From: Novosphingobium sp. | GTDB taxonomy: Bacteria > Pseudomonadota > Alphaproteobacteria > Sphingomonadales > Sphingomonadaceae | NCBI GenBank assembly: GCA_028697875.1 | Contig: JAQVEQ010000111.1 | Span: forward strand, 1-9,481 | DNA length: 9,481 bases | Reading direction: 5' to 3' | Shown here: positions 1 to 6,932 of the stretch, one piece after another | Layout: each line of letters opens with the position of its first letter | How positions within the stretch are numbered: position 1 is the first letter of the stretch | Translations under genes and position numbers: made by a program | Notes under the pieces: model-generated | Told to the model about the DNA's origin: nothing | The model's input: only the letters and a program-made list of their open reading frames with translations | The model's database searches: none

Positions 1-17
1 AAAATCGTATCGCTCAT
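1..17 (-). CDS. mnmE: Probable N-terminus of MnmE (tRNA modification GTPase), cut by window edge
   Basis: Only five complete codons plus two bases are visible on the minus strand, reading M-S-D-T-I and then TT. MnmE, the GTPase that works with MnmG to modify the wobble uridine of certain tRNAs, commonly begins MSDTIF or MxDTIF in alphaproteobacteria, and the next codon here can only be Phe or Leu. The position also fits, because mnmE (trmE) follows rho in the conserved origin-proximal cluster of this class. The start lies 42 bp downstream of the stop of the small DUF6489-type gene on the same strand. No clear Shine-Dalgarno sequence is visible. This is an inference from very little sequence plus gene order. 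Any other protein starting MSDTI remains possible. Confidence 0.5.
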
Positions 18-59
18 GGAATGGAGACTGCGAATGGCCGGCGCGCGGCAGAAAGGATG

Positions 60-323
60 CTAGTCGTCCTTCTTGGCCCGGCCGGTTGCCCCCTTGGCAA
101 AGGCGGCGCCGCCTTCGAGAATATTCTGGAACAGCTTGATCCCGAACTGGCCCATCGGCGCCCATTGCTGCGACAGTTCCTTGAGCTGCTCGAGGCTGGT
201 AACCCCTTGCAAAGCCTTGGTAAGATTGTCGACATAGACGGCATTGACCTTGCTGACATCGGGCAGGCCGAGGAATGCCCTGGCCTCCTCCGGCGTGCAA
301 TCGATCTCGATATTCACCTTCAT
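60..323 (-). CDS. Small conserved protein, DUF6489-like
   Basis: This 87-residue protein begins MKVNIEIDCTPEEAR and continues with FLGLPDV, a pattern I associate with the DUF6489 family of alphaproteobacteria; its function is not known. An N-terminal beta-strand-like segment (residues 1-9) is followed by a CTPEEAR...GLPD motif (9-21), a helical middle, the motif WAPMG (about 54-58), and a basic, alanine-rich, probably disordered tail ending KKDD. There is no signal peptide or membrane segment. AAAGGG lies upstream of the ATG as a plausible ribosome binding site. It is on the same strand as the presumed mnmE downstream and divergent from the dienelactone hydrolase gene, with 102 bp between the two starts. 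Codon use is like its neighbours. The family name is from memory of the motif; that it is a real gene is more certain than its name. Confidence 0.75.
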   Translation of the reverse strand: MKVNIEIDCTPEEARAFLGLPDVSKVNAVYVDNLTKALQGVTSLEQLKELSQQWAPMGQFGIKLFQNILEGGAAFAKGATGRAKKDD

Positions 324-369
324 CGGACACCCTTTCTGGCGCGAAGTGAAAGGAACCTGTCACACGGCC

Positions 370-398
370 TTGGCAAAGTCCATCGTGCCCGCTTAATC
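370..398 (+). promoter_or_regulatory. Candidate promoter for the DLH / glutamate-synthase-like pair
   Basis: A TTGGCA hexamer at 370-375 is followed, after 17 bases, by TTAATC at 393-398. These weakly resemble sigma-70 -35 and -10 elements and lie 28 bp before the ATG of the dienelactone hydrolase gene, in the only intergenic space available. The -10 match is poor, so this is a guess based on spacing and position. Confidence 0.25.
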
Positions 399-425
399 TC
401 CCCGAAATTGCAAGGAGATCCGAAA

Positions 426-1124
426 ATGTCGGAGAGAATCACCATTCCCGGACTCGAAGGTGACGGCGGGATTCCAGTCTATCTCGCACGCCCGGAAAGC
501 ACGCCTCGCGCAGCCGTCATCGTCATTCCCGAAATCTTCGGGATCAATCCCGGCATTCGCAAGAAATGCGACGACTGGGCCGCCAAGGGCTACCTTGCCG
601 CAGCGCCCGACATCTTCTGGCGCTTTGCACCGGGCGTGGAACTCGATCCCGATATCGAGGAACAGATGAACCAGGCGCTCGGCCTCATGGGCAAGTTCGA
701 CGCCGACCTGTGCGTCATGGATATCGAAGCGCTGATCAAGTACCTGCGCGCCAAGGAAGGCACGGAAAAGGTCGGCCTGGCCGGTTTCTGCCTTGGCGGG
801 CGTATGGCGTACCTCGCCGCCGCGCGTACCGATATCGATGCCAGCGTCGGGTATTACGCAGTGATGGTCGACCAGATGCTGGGTGAATCGCACGCCATCG
901 CCAATCCGTTGATGCTGCACATCGCGGGCGCCGACGGCTTCGTGCCGCCCGAAGCGCAGAAGGCCATGCACGAAGGGCTCGACGGCAACCAACACGTGAC
1001 GCTCCACGACTATCCCGGCCTCAACCACGGGTTTGCCGCCGAAATGGGCAACCGCCGCGACGAGACCGGAGCCCAGCTTGCGGACAGCCGCACCCAGGCC
1101 TTTTTCGAAGAGCATCTCGGCTAG
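426..1124 (+). CDS. Dienelactone hydrolase family protein
   Basis: This 232-residue alpha/beta hydrolase has the hallmarks of the dienelactone hydrolase (carboxymethylenebutenolidase) family. The nucleophile is Cys122 in G-F-C-L-G-G, with Asp170 in AGADG and His201 in LNHGF completing the Cys-Asp-His triad. Glu36 in IPEIFG matches the glutamate that holds the cysteine in the resting enzyme. The length is normal for the family (about 230-240). Characterised members open dienelactones in chlorocatechol breakdown, but many chromosomal copies have unknown substrates, and no catechol genes are present here. The ATG at 426 was chosen because AAGGAG lies 8 bp upstream (412-417) and the protein then starts where the family does; the open frame extends to 21, but that part overlaps the opposite gene. 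No signal peptide is visible, so it is probably cytoplasmic. The next gene starts 21 bp downstream on the same strand, suggesting co-transcription. Confidence 0.88.
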   Translation: MSERITIPGLEGDGGIPVYLARPESTPRAAVIVIPEIFGINPGIRKKCDDWAAKGYLAAAPDIFWRFAPGVELDPDIEEQMNQALGLMGKFDADLCVMDIEALIKYLRAKEGTEKVGLAGFCLGGRMAYLAAARTDIDASVGYYAVMVDQMLGESHAIANPLMLHIAGADGFVPPEAQKAMHEGLDGNQHVTLHDYPGLNHGFAAEMGNRRDETGAQLADSRTQAFFEEHLG

Positions 1125-1145
1125 AATCCGAGAAGATTCGAGAAA

Positions 1146-2732
1146 ATGACTCCCGCAACGCGCTATGTCGTGCCGCTGGCCGTGCTCGTGGCGACTGCCG
1201 CCTGCGCGGCGATCCCTCCCTTGCACTGGGGGCTCTGGATTGCCCTCCCCCTGCTTGTCGTCACGCTGTGGGATTTCTTCCAGCCGCGGCATACGCTCAG
1301 GCGCAATTATCCTCTGATCGCCCATGTTCGCTGGTGGTCGGAGGATCTGCGCCCATTCGTGCGCAGCTACTTCGTCGAATCCGACCTCGAAGGACGGCCT
1401 TACAACCACGACGAACGCGCCCTGATCTATGCCCGTGCCAAGAACGAACTCGACGCCCATCCGATGGGAACCGAGCTTGACGTCTATTCGGACGAATATC
1501 GCTGGCTCGGCCATTCGATCGTTCCCAACGCCGAGGTGCCGGATCGCTGGCGTCTGGACATCGGCGGGCCGGAATGCAGCAAGCCCTACTCATCCGCGCT
1601 GCTCAACATCTCCGCGATGAGCTTCGGCTCACTTTCGGCACGGGCGATCGAGGCACTGAACAAGGGCGCGAAAATGGGCGATTTCGCCCACGACACCGGC
1701 GAAGGCTCGATCAGTCCCTATCACCGCATGCACGGCGGCGACCTCATCTGGGAACTCGGCAGTGGCTATTTCGGCTGCCGTGACGCCAACGGGCGGTTCG
1801 ATCCGGCACGCTTTGCCGACCAGGCGCAAAGCGACCAGGTGAAGATGGTCGAGATCAAGCTCAGCCAAGGGGCCAAGCCGGGCCATGGCGGGATGTTGCC
1901 CGGCGCCAAGGTCACGCCCGAGATCGCCGAGACGCGCGGCGTGCCGGTCGGCCGGGACGTGATTTCTCCGCCAGCCCATCCCGAATTTTCCACGCCGATA
2001 GAACTCCTTGAATTTACAACGAAACTAAGGGAATTGTCGGGCGGAAAGCCAGCCGGAATCAAGCTCTGCGTCGGGCAGCCGCACGAGATTCTGGCGCTGT
2101 GCAAGGCCATGCTGAAAACTGGTATCACGCCCGATTTCATCGTCGTAGACGGGGCGGAGGGCGGGACTGGCGCCGCACCGCTCGAACTGACCAACAGCGT
2201 CGGTATGCCCTTGCGCGAAGGGCTGATCTGGGTGCGCAACGCGCTGGTCGGCACCGGGCTGAAGCACAAGGTCAGGATCGGCGCATCCGGCAAGGTTCAT
2301 TCCGGCGCGGGAATGGCCGAACTTTTCGGGCTCGGGGCGGACTGGTGCAATGCGGCCCGGGCCTTCATGTTCGCGCTCGGCTGCGTACAGTCGATGCAAT
2401 GCCATACCGGCAAATGCCCCACCGGCGTCGCCACTCAGGTTCCCTGGCGCCAACGCGGGCTGGTCGTGGACGACAAGGCGGAACGCGTCGCCAGTTTCCA
2501 GCGTCACACGCTTCATGCCCTGCGCGAGATCGTTGTTGCCATGGGACTCGAAAGCCCGTGGCAGATCACTCCGATGGACATGCGCGAACGGCTCAATTCC
2601 GCACGTGCCGACCCGGTCGACCGGATCTATCCCTTCATTGCCGAAGGCGCGCTGCTGGAAGGTCCGGAAGGCACGCCTCTCGCCCGGCATTGGGCGATGG
2701 CCAGCGCCAACACCTTCCGCCGGGTAGGCTAA
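1146..2732 (+). CDS. FMN-binding glutamate synthase family protein, membrane-anchored
   Basis: This 528-residue protein carries the FMN/iron-sulfur synthase domain of glutamate synthase (GltB domain 2) without the N-terminal glutaminase domain or the C-terminal beta-helix domain. Two hydrophobic segments at about residues 7-24 and 27-44 predict a membrane anchor with the catalytic part in the cytoplasm. Visible motifs are SAMSFGSLS (156-164), DTGEGS (183-188), KLSQGAKPGHGG (238-249), DGAEGGTGAAP (335-345) and GASGK (379-383), typical of the TIM-barrel FMN site. Cys413, Cys419 and Cys424 are spaced as in the 3Fe-4S ligands of glutamate synthase. With no glutaminase domain it could use free ammonia, another amine or a partner; the true reaction is unknown for this subfamily. 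It follows the dienelactone hydrolase gene by 21 bp and converges on rho. Family assignment is secure; substrate is not. Confidence 0.9.
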   Translation: MTPATRYVVPLAVLVATAACAAIPPLHWGLWIALPLLVVTLWDFFQPRHTLRRNYPLIAHVRWWSEDLRPFVRSYFVESDLEGRPYNHDERALIYARAKNELDAHPMGTELDVYSDEYRWLGHSIVPNAEVPDRWRLDIGGPECSKPYSSALLNISAMSFGSLSARAIEALNKGAKMGDFAHDTGEGSISPYHRMHGGDLIWELGSGYFGCRDANGRFDPARFADQAQSDQVKMVEIKLSQGAKPGHGGMLPGAKVTPEIAETRGVPVGRDVISPPAHPEFSTPIELLEFTTKLRELSGGKPAGIKLCVGQPHEILALCKAMLKTGITPDFIVVDGAEGGTGAAPLELTNSVGMPLREGLIWVRNALVGTGLKHKVRIGASGKVHSGAGMAELFGLGADWCNAARAFMFALGCVQSMQCHTGKCPTGVATQVPWRQRGLVVDDKAERVASFQRHTLHALREIVVAMGLESPWQITPMDMRERLNSARADPVDRIYPFIAEGALLEGPEGTPLARHWAMASANTFRRVG

Positions 2733-2756
2733 TCCGAGGTCTGACAGGCAGGAACC

Positions 2757-2773
2757 GATCGGTTCGACCGGTC
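2757..2773. terminator. Weak hairpin between convergent genes
   Basis: In the 57-bp gap between the convergent stops of the glutamate-synthase-like gene and rho, a 7-bp stem (GATCGGT with ACCGGTC, one U-G pair) encloses a TCG loop. It overlaps a perfect 12-bp palindrome (AACCGATCGGTT, 2753-2764). There is no T-run on either strand after the stem, so it is not a classic intrinsic terminator; termination here may depend on Rho. It is listed because of its position only. Confidence 0.25.
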
Positions 2774-2789
2774 CCCGATACCGTCCGCC

Positions 2790-4055
<1,266 letters not shown>

Positions 4056-4163
4056 GTTCGGGGTTTCCGAATGATAAGTGAAGTGGCCGGCCGGTCTATC
4101 GGGCTTGGGGAAAGCGGACCGGGTTGCGTGCGATGGCGGCAACCGAGCCGGAAAGGTAGCGCT

Positions 4164-4192
4164 GAAATAGGCCTGCGCCTACGCTCCGTCAA
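4164..4192 (-). promoter_or_regulatory. Candidate sigma-70 promoter of rho
   Basis: On the minus strand TTGACG (4192-4187) matches the -35 consensus at five of six positions. Exactly 17 bases later comes TATTTC (4169-4164), a poor -10 that keeps only the initial TAT. Transcription would start near 4157 and give rho a 5' leader of about 100 nt. The strong -35, ideal spacing and position support it; the weak -10 is the main doubt. Confidence 0.4.
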
Positions 4193-4206
4193 TTACGAAA
4201 TGACGG
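4186..4206. promoter_or_regulatory. Inverted repeat overlapping the rho -35 element
   Basis: CCGTCA (4186-4191) and TGACGG (4201-4206) form a perfect 6-bp inverted repeat. Inside it there is a mismatch, then two more A-T pairs around a 3-base centre, giving near-symmetry over 21 bp. It overlaps the candidate -35 of rho (4187-4192). It could be an operator or a weak hairpin after hemJ, or chance. No T-run follows, so a terminator is unlikely. Confidence 0.3.
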
Positions 4207-4262
4207 GGCCCACGGCCGGTTGCCGCACACCGAAGCTTGGCCCAACCCGCCTAAACGCACTG

Positions 4263-4706
4263 TCAGAACGGCTTGACCACCACCAGGACGACAGCCAGCG
4301 CGGCAACGATGCCGGGCACTTCGTTCAGCATTCGCAGCTGCCGTCCGGTCAGCTTGCGCTGGCCCCGTGCCAGCGCCGAAGCATAGTCGGCCAGCCAGAC
4401 ATGATAGGCCGACAGCCCGAGCACCAGCGCCAGCTTGGCGTGGAACCAGCCCTGGCCGAAAGCGCCGATATGCACGGCGAGCAGCAGGCCGAGGATCCAG
4501 ACGACGACGAGCGAAGGCCACAGGATGATCTTCAGCAGCTTGCGCTCGCGATCGATCCACACCGCGTTCTCGGGGGAATCCGGTGCGCATTCCTGATGAT
4601 AGACGAAATAGCGCGGCAGCATGAACAGGCCCGCCATCCAGAAGATCACGAAGATGATGTGTCCGGCTTTGAGCCAGTAGTAGGTCATGGAAAGCACGTC
4701 CTGCAT
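4263..4706 (-). CDS. hemJ: Protoporphyrinogen IX oxidase HemJ (membrane)
   Basis: This 147-residue hydrophobic protein has four predicted membrane helices at about residues 11-30, 59-80, 88-105 and 128-146. It matches HemJ (formerly UPF0093/CopD-like), which oxidises protoporphyrinogen IX to protoporphyrin IX, the penultimate step of haem synthesis, in the inner membrane. Family signatures are KAGHIIFVIFWMAGLFMLPR with the conserved His16 and Arg32, then YFVYH, and WFHAKLALV with Lys91. The ATG at 4706 gives a family-like start (MQDVLSMTYYWLKAGH). An internal ATG at 4688 has a better Shine-Dalgarno (AGGA about 10 bp before it) and would shorten the protein by six residues without touching the first helix. 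It begins 31 bp after the hemE stop on the same strand, so the two haem genes are probably co-transcribed. The open frame extends upstream into hemE in another reading frame, but that part is not related to the family. Confidence 0.92.
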   Translation of the reverse strand: MQDVLSMTYYWLKAGHIIFVIFWMAGLFMLPRYFVYHQECAPDSPENAVWIDRERKLLKIILWPSLVVVWILGLLLAVHIGAFGQGWFHAKLALVLGLSAYHVWLADYASALARGQRKLTGRQLRMLNEVPGIVAALAVVLVVVKPF

Positions 4707-4737
4707 GTTGGAAATGTAGGATGGAGACAGCCCGGCG

Positions 4738-5763
4738 TCATCCCCTCCATCCGCGGACGGCGGCAAGCAACCGTTCGACATGGGCGATCGGCGTATGCTG
4801 CCCGATCCCGTGGCCGAGATTGAACACGTGCGGCCGGCCGGCAAAGGCTTCGAGCAGGGCCACGGCGCGCGCCTCCAGCATGTCGCTGCCCGCTTCGAGC
4901 GACAGGGGATCGAAATTGCCCTGTACCGGCAGGCCTGCGGGCAACTCGCGCGCCGCCCACAGGGGATCGATCGTTTCGTCCACCCCGACCGCATCGACCC
5001 CGGTCTCACACGCATAGGCAGGCAGCTTTTCGCCAGAGCCCTTGGGAAAGCCGATGACCGGAACGCCGGGATGGCGCGCGCGCAACCGGGAAACGATCGC
5101 CGCATTGGGGGCAATGACCCAGCGTTCGAATTCCGCCGGGGCCAGACTGCCCGCCCAGCTGTCGAACAGCTGCACCGCTTCGGCACCGGCCGCGATCTGG
5201 CCGGACAGGTAATCCACCGTCACCTCCACGATGGCATCGATGATCGCCTGAAATGCCAAAGGATCGCGATAGGCCATCAGGCGCGTCACGTGCTGGTCGC
5301 GGCTGCCTTCGCCCGCCACCATGTAGGTCGCCACGGTCCATGGGCTGCCGGCAAAGCCGAGCAGGGTCGTTCCGGGATCCAGTTGCGCCTTCACTTTGGC
5401 GACAGTGTCGTATATCGGGGAAAGCCGCTCCGGCACCGCTGCAAGGCTTTCCAGCGCGTGATCGGCCAGTGTCGGCGAGAGCTTGGGCCCTTCCCCGGCG
5501 AGGAACTGCAGGCCCTGCCCCATGGCATAGGGCACGATCAGTATGTCGGAAAACAGGATTGCCCCATCGAAACCGAACCGGCGGACCGGCTGCAAGGTAA
5601 TCTCGGCCGCCGCATCGCAATCGTACACAAGTTCCAGAAAACCGCCCTTCTCGGCCCGCAATGCGCGGTATTCGGGCAGATAGCGCCCCGCCTGGCGCAT
5701 GAGCCAGACCGGCCTTGGGAACACGGATTTACCACGGAGCGTGTCGAGCAGAGGGCCAGGCAT
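4738..5763 (-). CDS. hemE: Uroporphyrinogen decarboxylase
   Basis: This 341-residue enzyme removes the four acetate carboxyls of uroporphyrinogen III to give coproporphyrinogen III in haem synthesis; it is cytoplasmic and needs no cofactor. The signature LMRQAGRYLPEYR (21-33) carries the substrate-binding Arg23 and Arg27. Catalytic Asp73 lies in FSDIL, Tyr147 in PWTVATYM, and the conserved His318 in FNLGHGI; GNFDP (282-286) is also typical. The ATG at 5763 was chosen, giving MPGPLLDTL, a start I recognise from sphingomonads. The frame allows a TTG start six codons earlier (5781), but that lies at the edge of an AT-rich tract, and a likely -10 box (5791-5786) would put the transcription start near 5779, which excludes it. 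The gene heads the hemE-hemJ group and borders the presumed replication origin, as in Caulobacter and Rickettsia. Confidence 0.97.
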   Translation of the reverse strand: MPGPLLDTLRGKSVFPRPVWLMRQAGRYLPEYRALRAEKGGFLELVYDCDAAAEITLQPVRRFGFDGAILFSDILIVPYAMGQGLQFLAGEGPKLSPTLADHALESLAAVPERLSPIYDTVAKVKAQLDPGTTLLGFAGSPWTVATYMVAGEGSRDQHVTRLMAYRDPLAFQAIIDAIVEVTVDYLSGQIAAGAEAVQLFDSWAGSLAPAEFERWVIAPNAAIVSRLRARHPGVPVIGFPKGSGEKLPAYACETGVDAVGVDETIDPLWAARELPAGLPVQGNFDPLSLEAGSDMLEARAVALLEAFAGRPHVFNLGHGIGQHTPIAHVERLLAAVRGWRG

Positions 5764-5779
5764 CGGGAAGGTCCAATCC

Positions 5780-5799
5780 AAATAAATTATATATTTAAA
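5780..5799. other. 20-bp A/T-only tract, candidate DNA unwinding element
   Basis: Twenty consecutive A/T bases stand out sharply in a window that is strongly GC-rich. The tract lies next to the start of hemE at one end of the candidate origin. Origins typically carry such an easily melted stretch beside DnaA boxes. On the minus strand the tract also contains a perfect TATAAT, so it may serve mainly, or also, as the hemE promoter. Confidence 0.5.
5786..5791 (-). promoter_or_regulatory. Candidate -10 element of hemE
   Basis: TATAAT on the minus strand is a perfect -10 hexamer 22 bp before the hemE ATG, predicting a very short leader of about 16 nt. No convincing -35 sits at 16-18 bp spacing. 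In Caulobacter the hemE promoter also lies inside the origin, so this arrangement has a precedent. The hexamer could be a by-product of the A/T tract. Confidence 0.35.
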
Positions 5800-5823
5800 G
5801 AAGGATGATGGAGTCTGTTGGGC

Positions 5824-5832
5824 TGTGGATAG
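5824..5832 (-). promoter_or_regulatory. DnaA box-like site (CTATCCACA)
   Basis: The minus strand reads CTATCCACA, one mismatch (first base) from the TTATCCACA consensus. It lies 24 bp from the A/T tract, a layout seen in origins where DnaA bound near the melting site loads onto single strands. Confidence 0.5.
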
Positions 5833-6018
5833 TGGGGATTGCGGGGCCTTGCCTGATTTCTCCCGCGCTGAACAGGGGGTGTGGCGATTGCGACTCTGCT
5901 TCCACTCGCGTCAATCGAAACCTTTCCCCGCTGTCCCCAGCCTGTCGACAATTGTATTCCCATGTCCAGAACTGGCGGATGGAATGGCTGGAATCGGGCA
6001 TGGAATTCCTCCCCGGAC

Positions 6019-6047
6019 TTGTCCGCAGTCCTCTCCCGTGATTTATG
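6019..6047 (+). promoter_or_regulatory. Weak candidate promoter for the regulator-maf-aroE-coaE operon
   Basis: TTGTCC (6019-6024) and TTTATG (6042-6047) are spaced by 17 bp and would start transcription near 6054, about 33 nt before the first ATG of the operon. Both hexamers are imperfect. The -35 overlaps a DnaA-box-like sequence (TTGTCCGCA, 6019-6027, two mismatches), so DnaA could influence it if both are real. Confidence 0.2.
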
Positions 6048-6054
6048 CCGGGGA

Positions 6055-6063
6055 TTGTCCACA
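6055..6063 (+). promoter_or_regulatory. DnaA box-like site (TTGTCCACA)
   Basis: TTGTCCACA differs from TTATCCACA only at the third base. It lies 24 bp before the start codon of the first gene of the plus-strand operon, at the far end of the candidate origin from the A/T tract. Confidence 0.5.
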
Positions 6064-6086
6064 GGGGTAAGGAACCCGAACGACCC

Positions 6087-6932
6087 ATGACGCGGCTGCA
6101 TCTCCATCTCCTGTCGGACTCGACCGGCGAAACGCTGGAGATGATCGCAAAGGCGGCCCTCGCCCAGTTCGACGATGCCGACGTGGTTCGCCATTTCTGG
6201 CCGATGGTCCGTTCGCAACAGCATCTCGACCGGATAATGGGCGAAATTGCCGCCCATCCGGGCCTTGTCATCTTTACCCTGGTCAATGTCGACATCCGCC
6301 GGCAACTGGAAGAACGATGCGGCGCGCTCGGCCTGCCGGCGGTTTCCGCGCTGGATGCTGTCATTGCCGCCCTGCAGGACCAGCTCGGGCAGCAGGCCAA
6401 GGGCCGCCCCGGCCGCCAGCACCTGATGGACGAGGCCTATTTCGCGCGCGTCGGTGCGATCCACTATACGATCGCGCACGACGACGGGGTCGGCTGGGAA
6501 GACTGGGAAGACGCCGACATCGTCTTGGCCGGGGTCTCGCGCACATCGAAGACGCCGACATCCATCTATCTGGCCAATCGCGGCTACAAGGTCGCCAATA
6601 TCCCGCTGGTCGTCGAAAGCCCCCCTCCCCCGGCTTTGTTCAGTCTGCGCCGGCCGCTGGTGGTCGGCCTGATAACGGCGCCCGACAGGCTGGTGCAGAT
6701 CCGGCGCAATCGCCTGCTTACGCTCAACGAGGCGACGGAGACGGATTACGTCGACATGGAGGCGGTTCAGCGCGAGCTGAAGTTTTCCCGCCGTATGTTT
6801 GCCGACAACGGCTGGCCGGTGATCGACGTGTCGCGCCGTTCGATCGAGGAAACGGCAGCGGCGATCCTGCGGCTCTACAGCGAACGCGATGCCGATGCGT
6901 CCGCGCGCGAACAGGGCCCCAAACCGATATGA
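6087..6932 (+). CDS. Pyruvate phosphate dikinase / PEP synthase regulatory protein (DUF299)
   Basis: This 281-residue protein is of the bifunctional kinase/phosphorylase family (DUF299). These enzymes phosphorylate a threonine of pyruvate phosphate dikinase or PEP synthase using ADP, which inactivates it, and remove the phosphate using inorganic phosphate. They thereby control PEP formation from pyruvate. The N-terminus has the family signature LLSDSTGETLE (8-18). The nucleotide-binding loop GVSRTSKTPTS spans 149-159, with Lys155. QHLMDEAYFARVGAIHYTIAHDDG (111-134) and the IPLV segment (172-175) are also characteristic. Length is normal. The ATG at 6087 was chosen because the signature begins a few residues later; the frame opens 14 codons earlier, but that segment is origin-like sequence. 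The gene leads the operon and overlaps maf by 4 bp (ATGA). The homologue lies beside the origin in Caulobacter and Rickettsia. Which of the two target enzymes is present cannot be seen here. Confidence 0.93.
   Translation: MTRLHLHLLSDSTGETLEMIAKAALAQFDDADVVRHFWPMVRSQQHLDRIMGEIAAHPGLVIFTLVNVDIRRQLEERCGALGLPAVSALDAVIAALQDQLGQQAKGRPGRQHLMDEAYFARVGAIHYTIAHDDGVGWEDWEDADIVLAGVSRTSKTPTSIYLANRGYKVANIPLVVESPPPPALFSLRRPLVVGLITAPDRLVQIRRNRLLTLNEATETDYVDMEAVQRELKFSRRMFADNGWPVIDVSRRSIEETAAAILRLYSERDADASAREQGPKPI

Larger units (their letters stand above)
5780..6063. other. oriC: Candidate chromosomal replication origin (oriC)
   Basis: The 323-bp gap between divergent hemE and the PEP synthase/PPDK regulator gene holds no convincing gene. 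It contains a 20-bp A/T tract (5780-5799), two DnaA-box-like 9-mers with one mismatch to TTATCCACA (5824-5832 on the minus strand, 6055-6063 on the plus strand), one with two mismatches (6019-6027), and GANTC sites at 5811, 5892 and 5991. In Caulobacter crescentus and Rickettsia the origin lies beside hemE in this same gene neighbourhood (established knowledge). Genes on both sides point away from the gap. The small number of good DnaA boxes is the weak point. The location is inferred from context plus motifs, not from a skew calculation. Confidence 0.6.

Noticed and set aside
37..49. GCCG/CGGC hairpin after the DUF6489-like gene as a terminator
   Set aside because: The stem is only four pairs with no T-run, and the downstream gene is on the same strand only 42 bp away.
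21..425. N-terminal extension of the dienelactone hydrolase frame back to position 21
   Set aside because: The extension runs antisense across the DUF6489-like gene, while the ATG at 426 has a strong Shine-Dalgarno and the family's normal start.
393..1514. 373-codon open frame on the minus strand opposite the dienelactone hydrolase gene
   Set aside because: It is antisense to a gene with an intact catalytic triad and a strong ribosome binding site, and resembles no known protein.
5764..5781. Alternative TTG start adding six residues to HemE
   Set aside because: It has no ribosome binding site, falls upstream of the predicted transcription start, and adds residues outside the family alignment.
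5780..5805. Possible CtrA binding site (TTAA-N7-TTAA) in the A/T tract
   Set aside because: Only one TTAA half (TTTAAA) is present; the second half at the proper spacing is missing.
5805..6041. Short open frames of 69-81 codons in the hemE-regulator gap
   Set aside because: Several overlap one another in different frames, none has a convincing ribosome binding site or motif, and the region is better explained as origin DNA.
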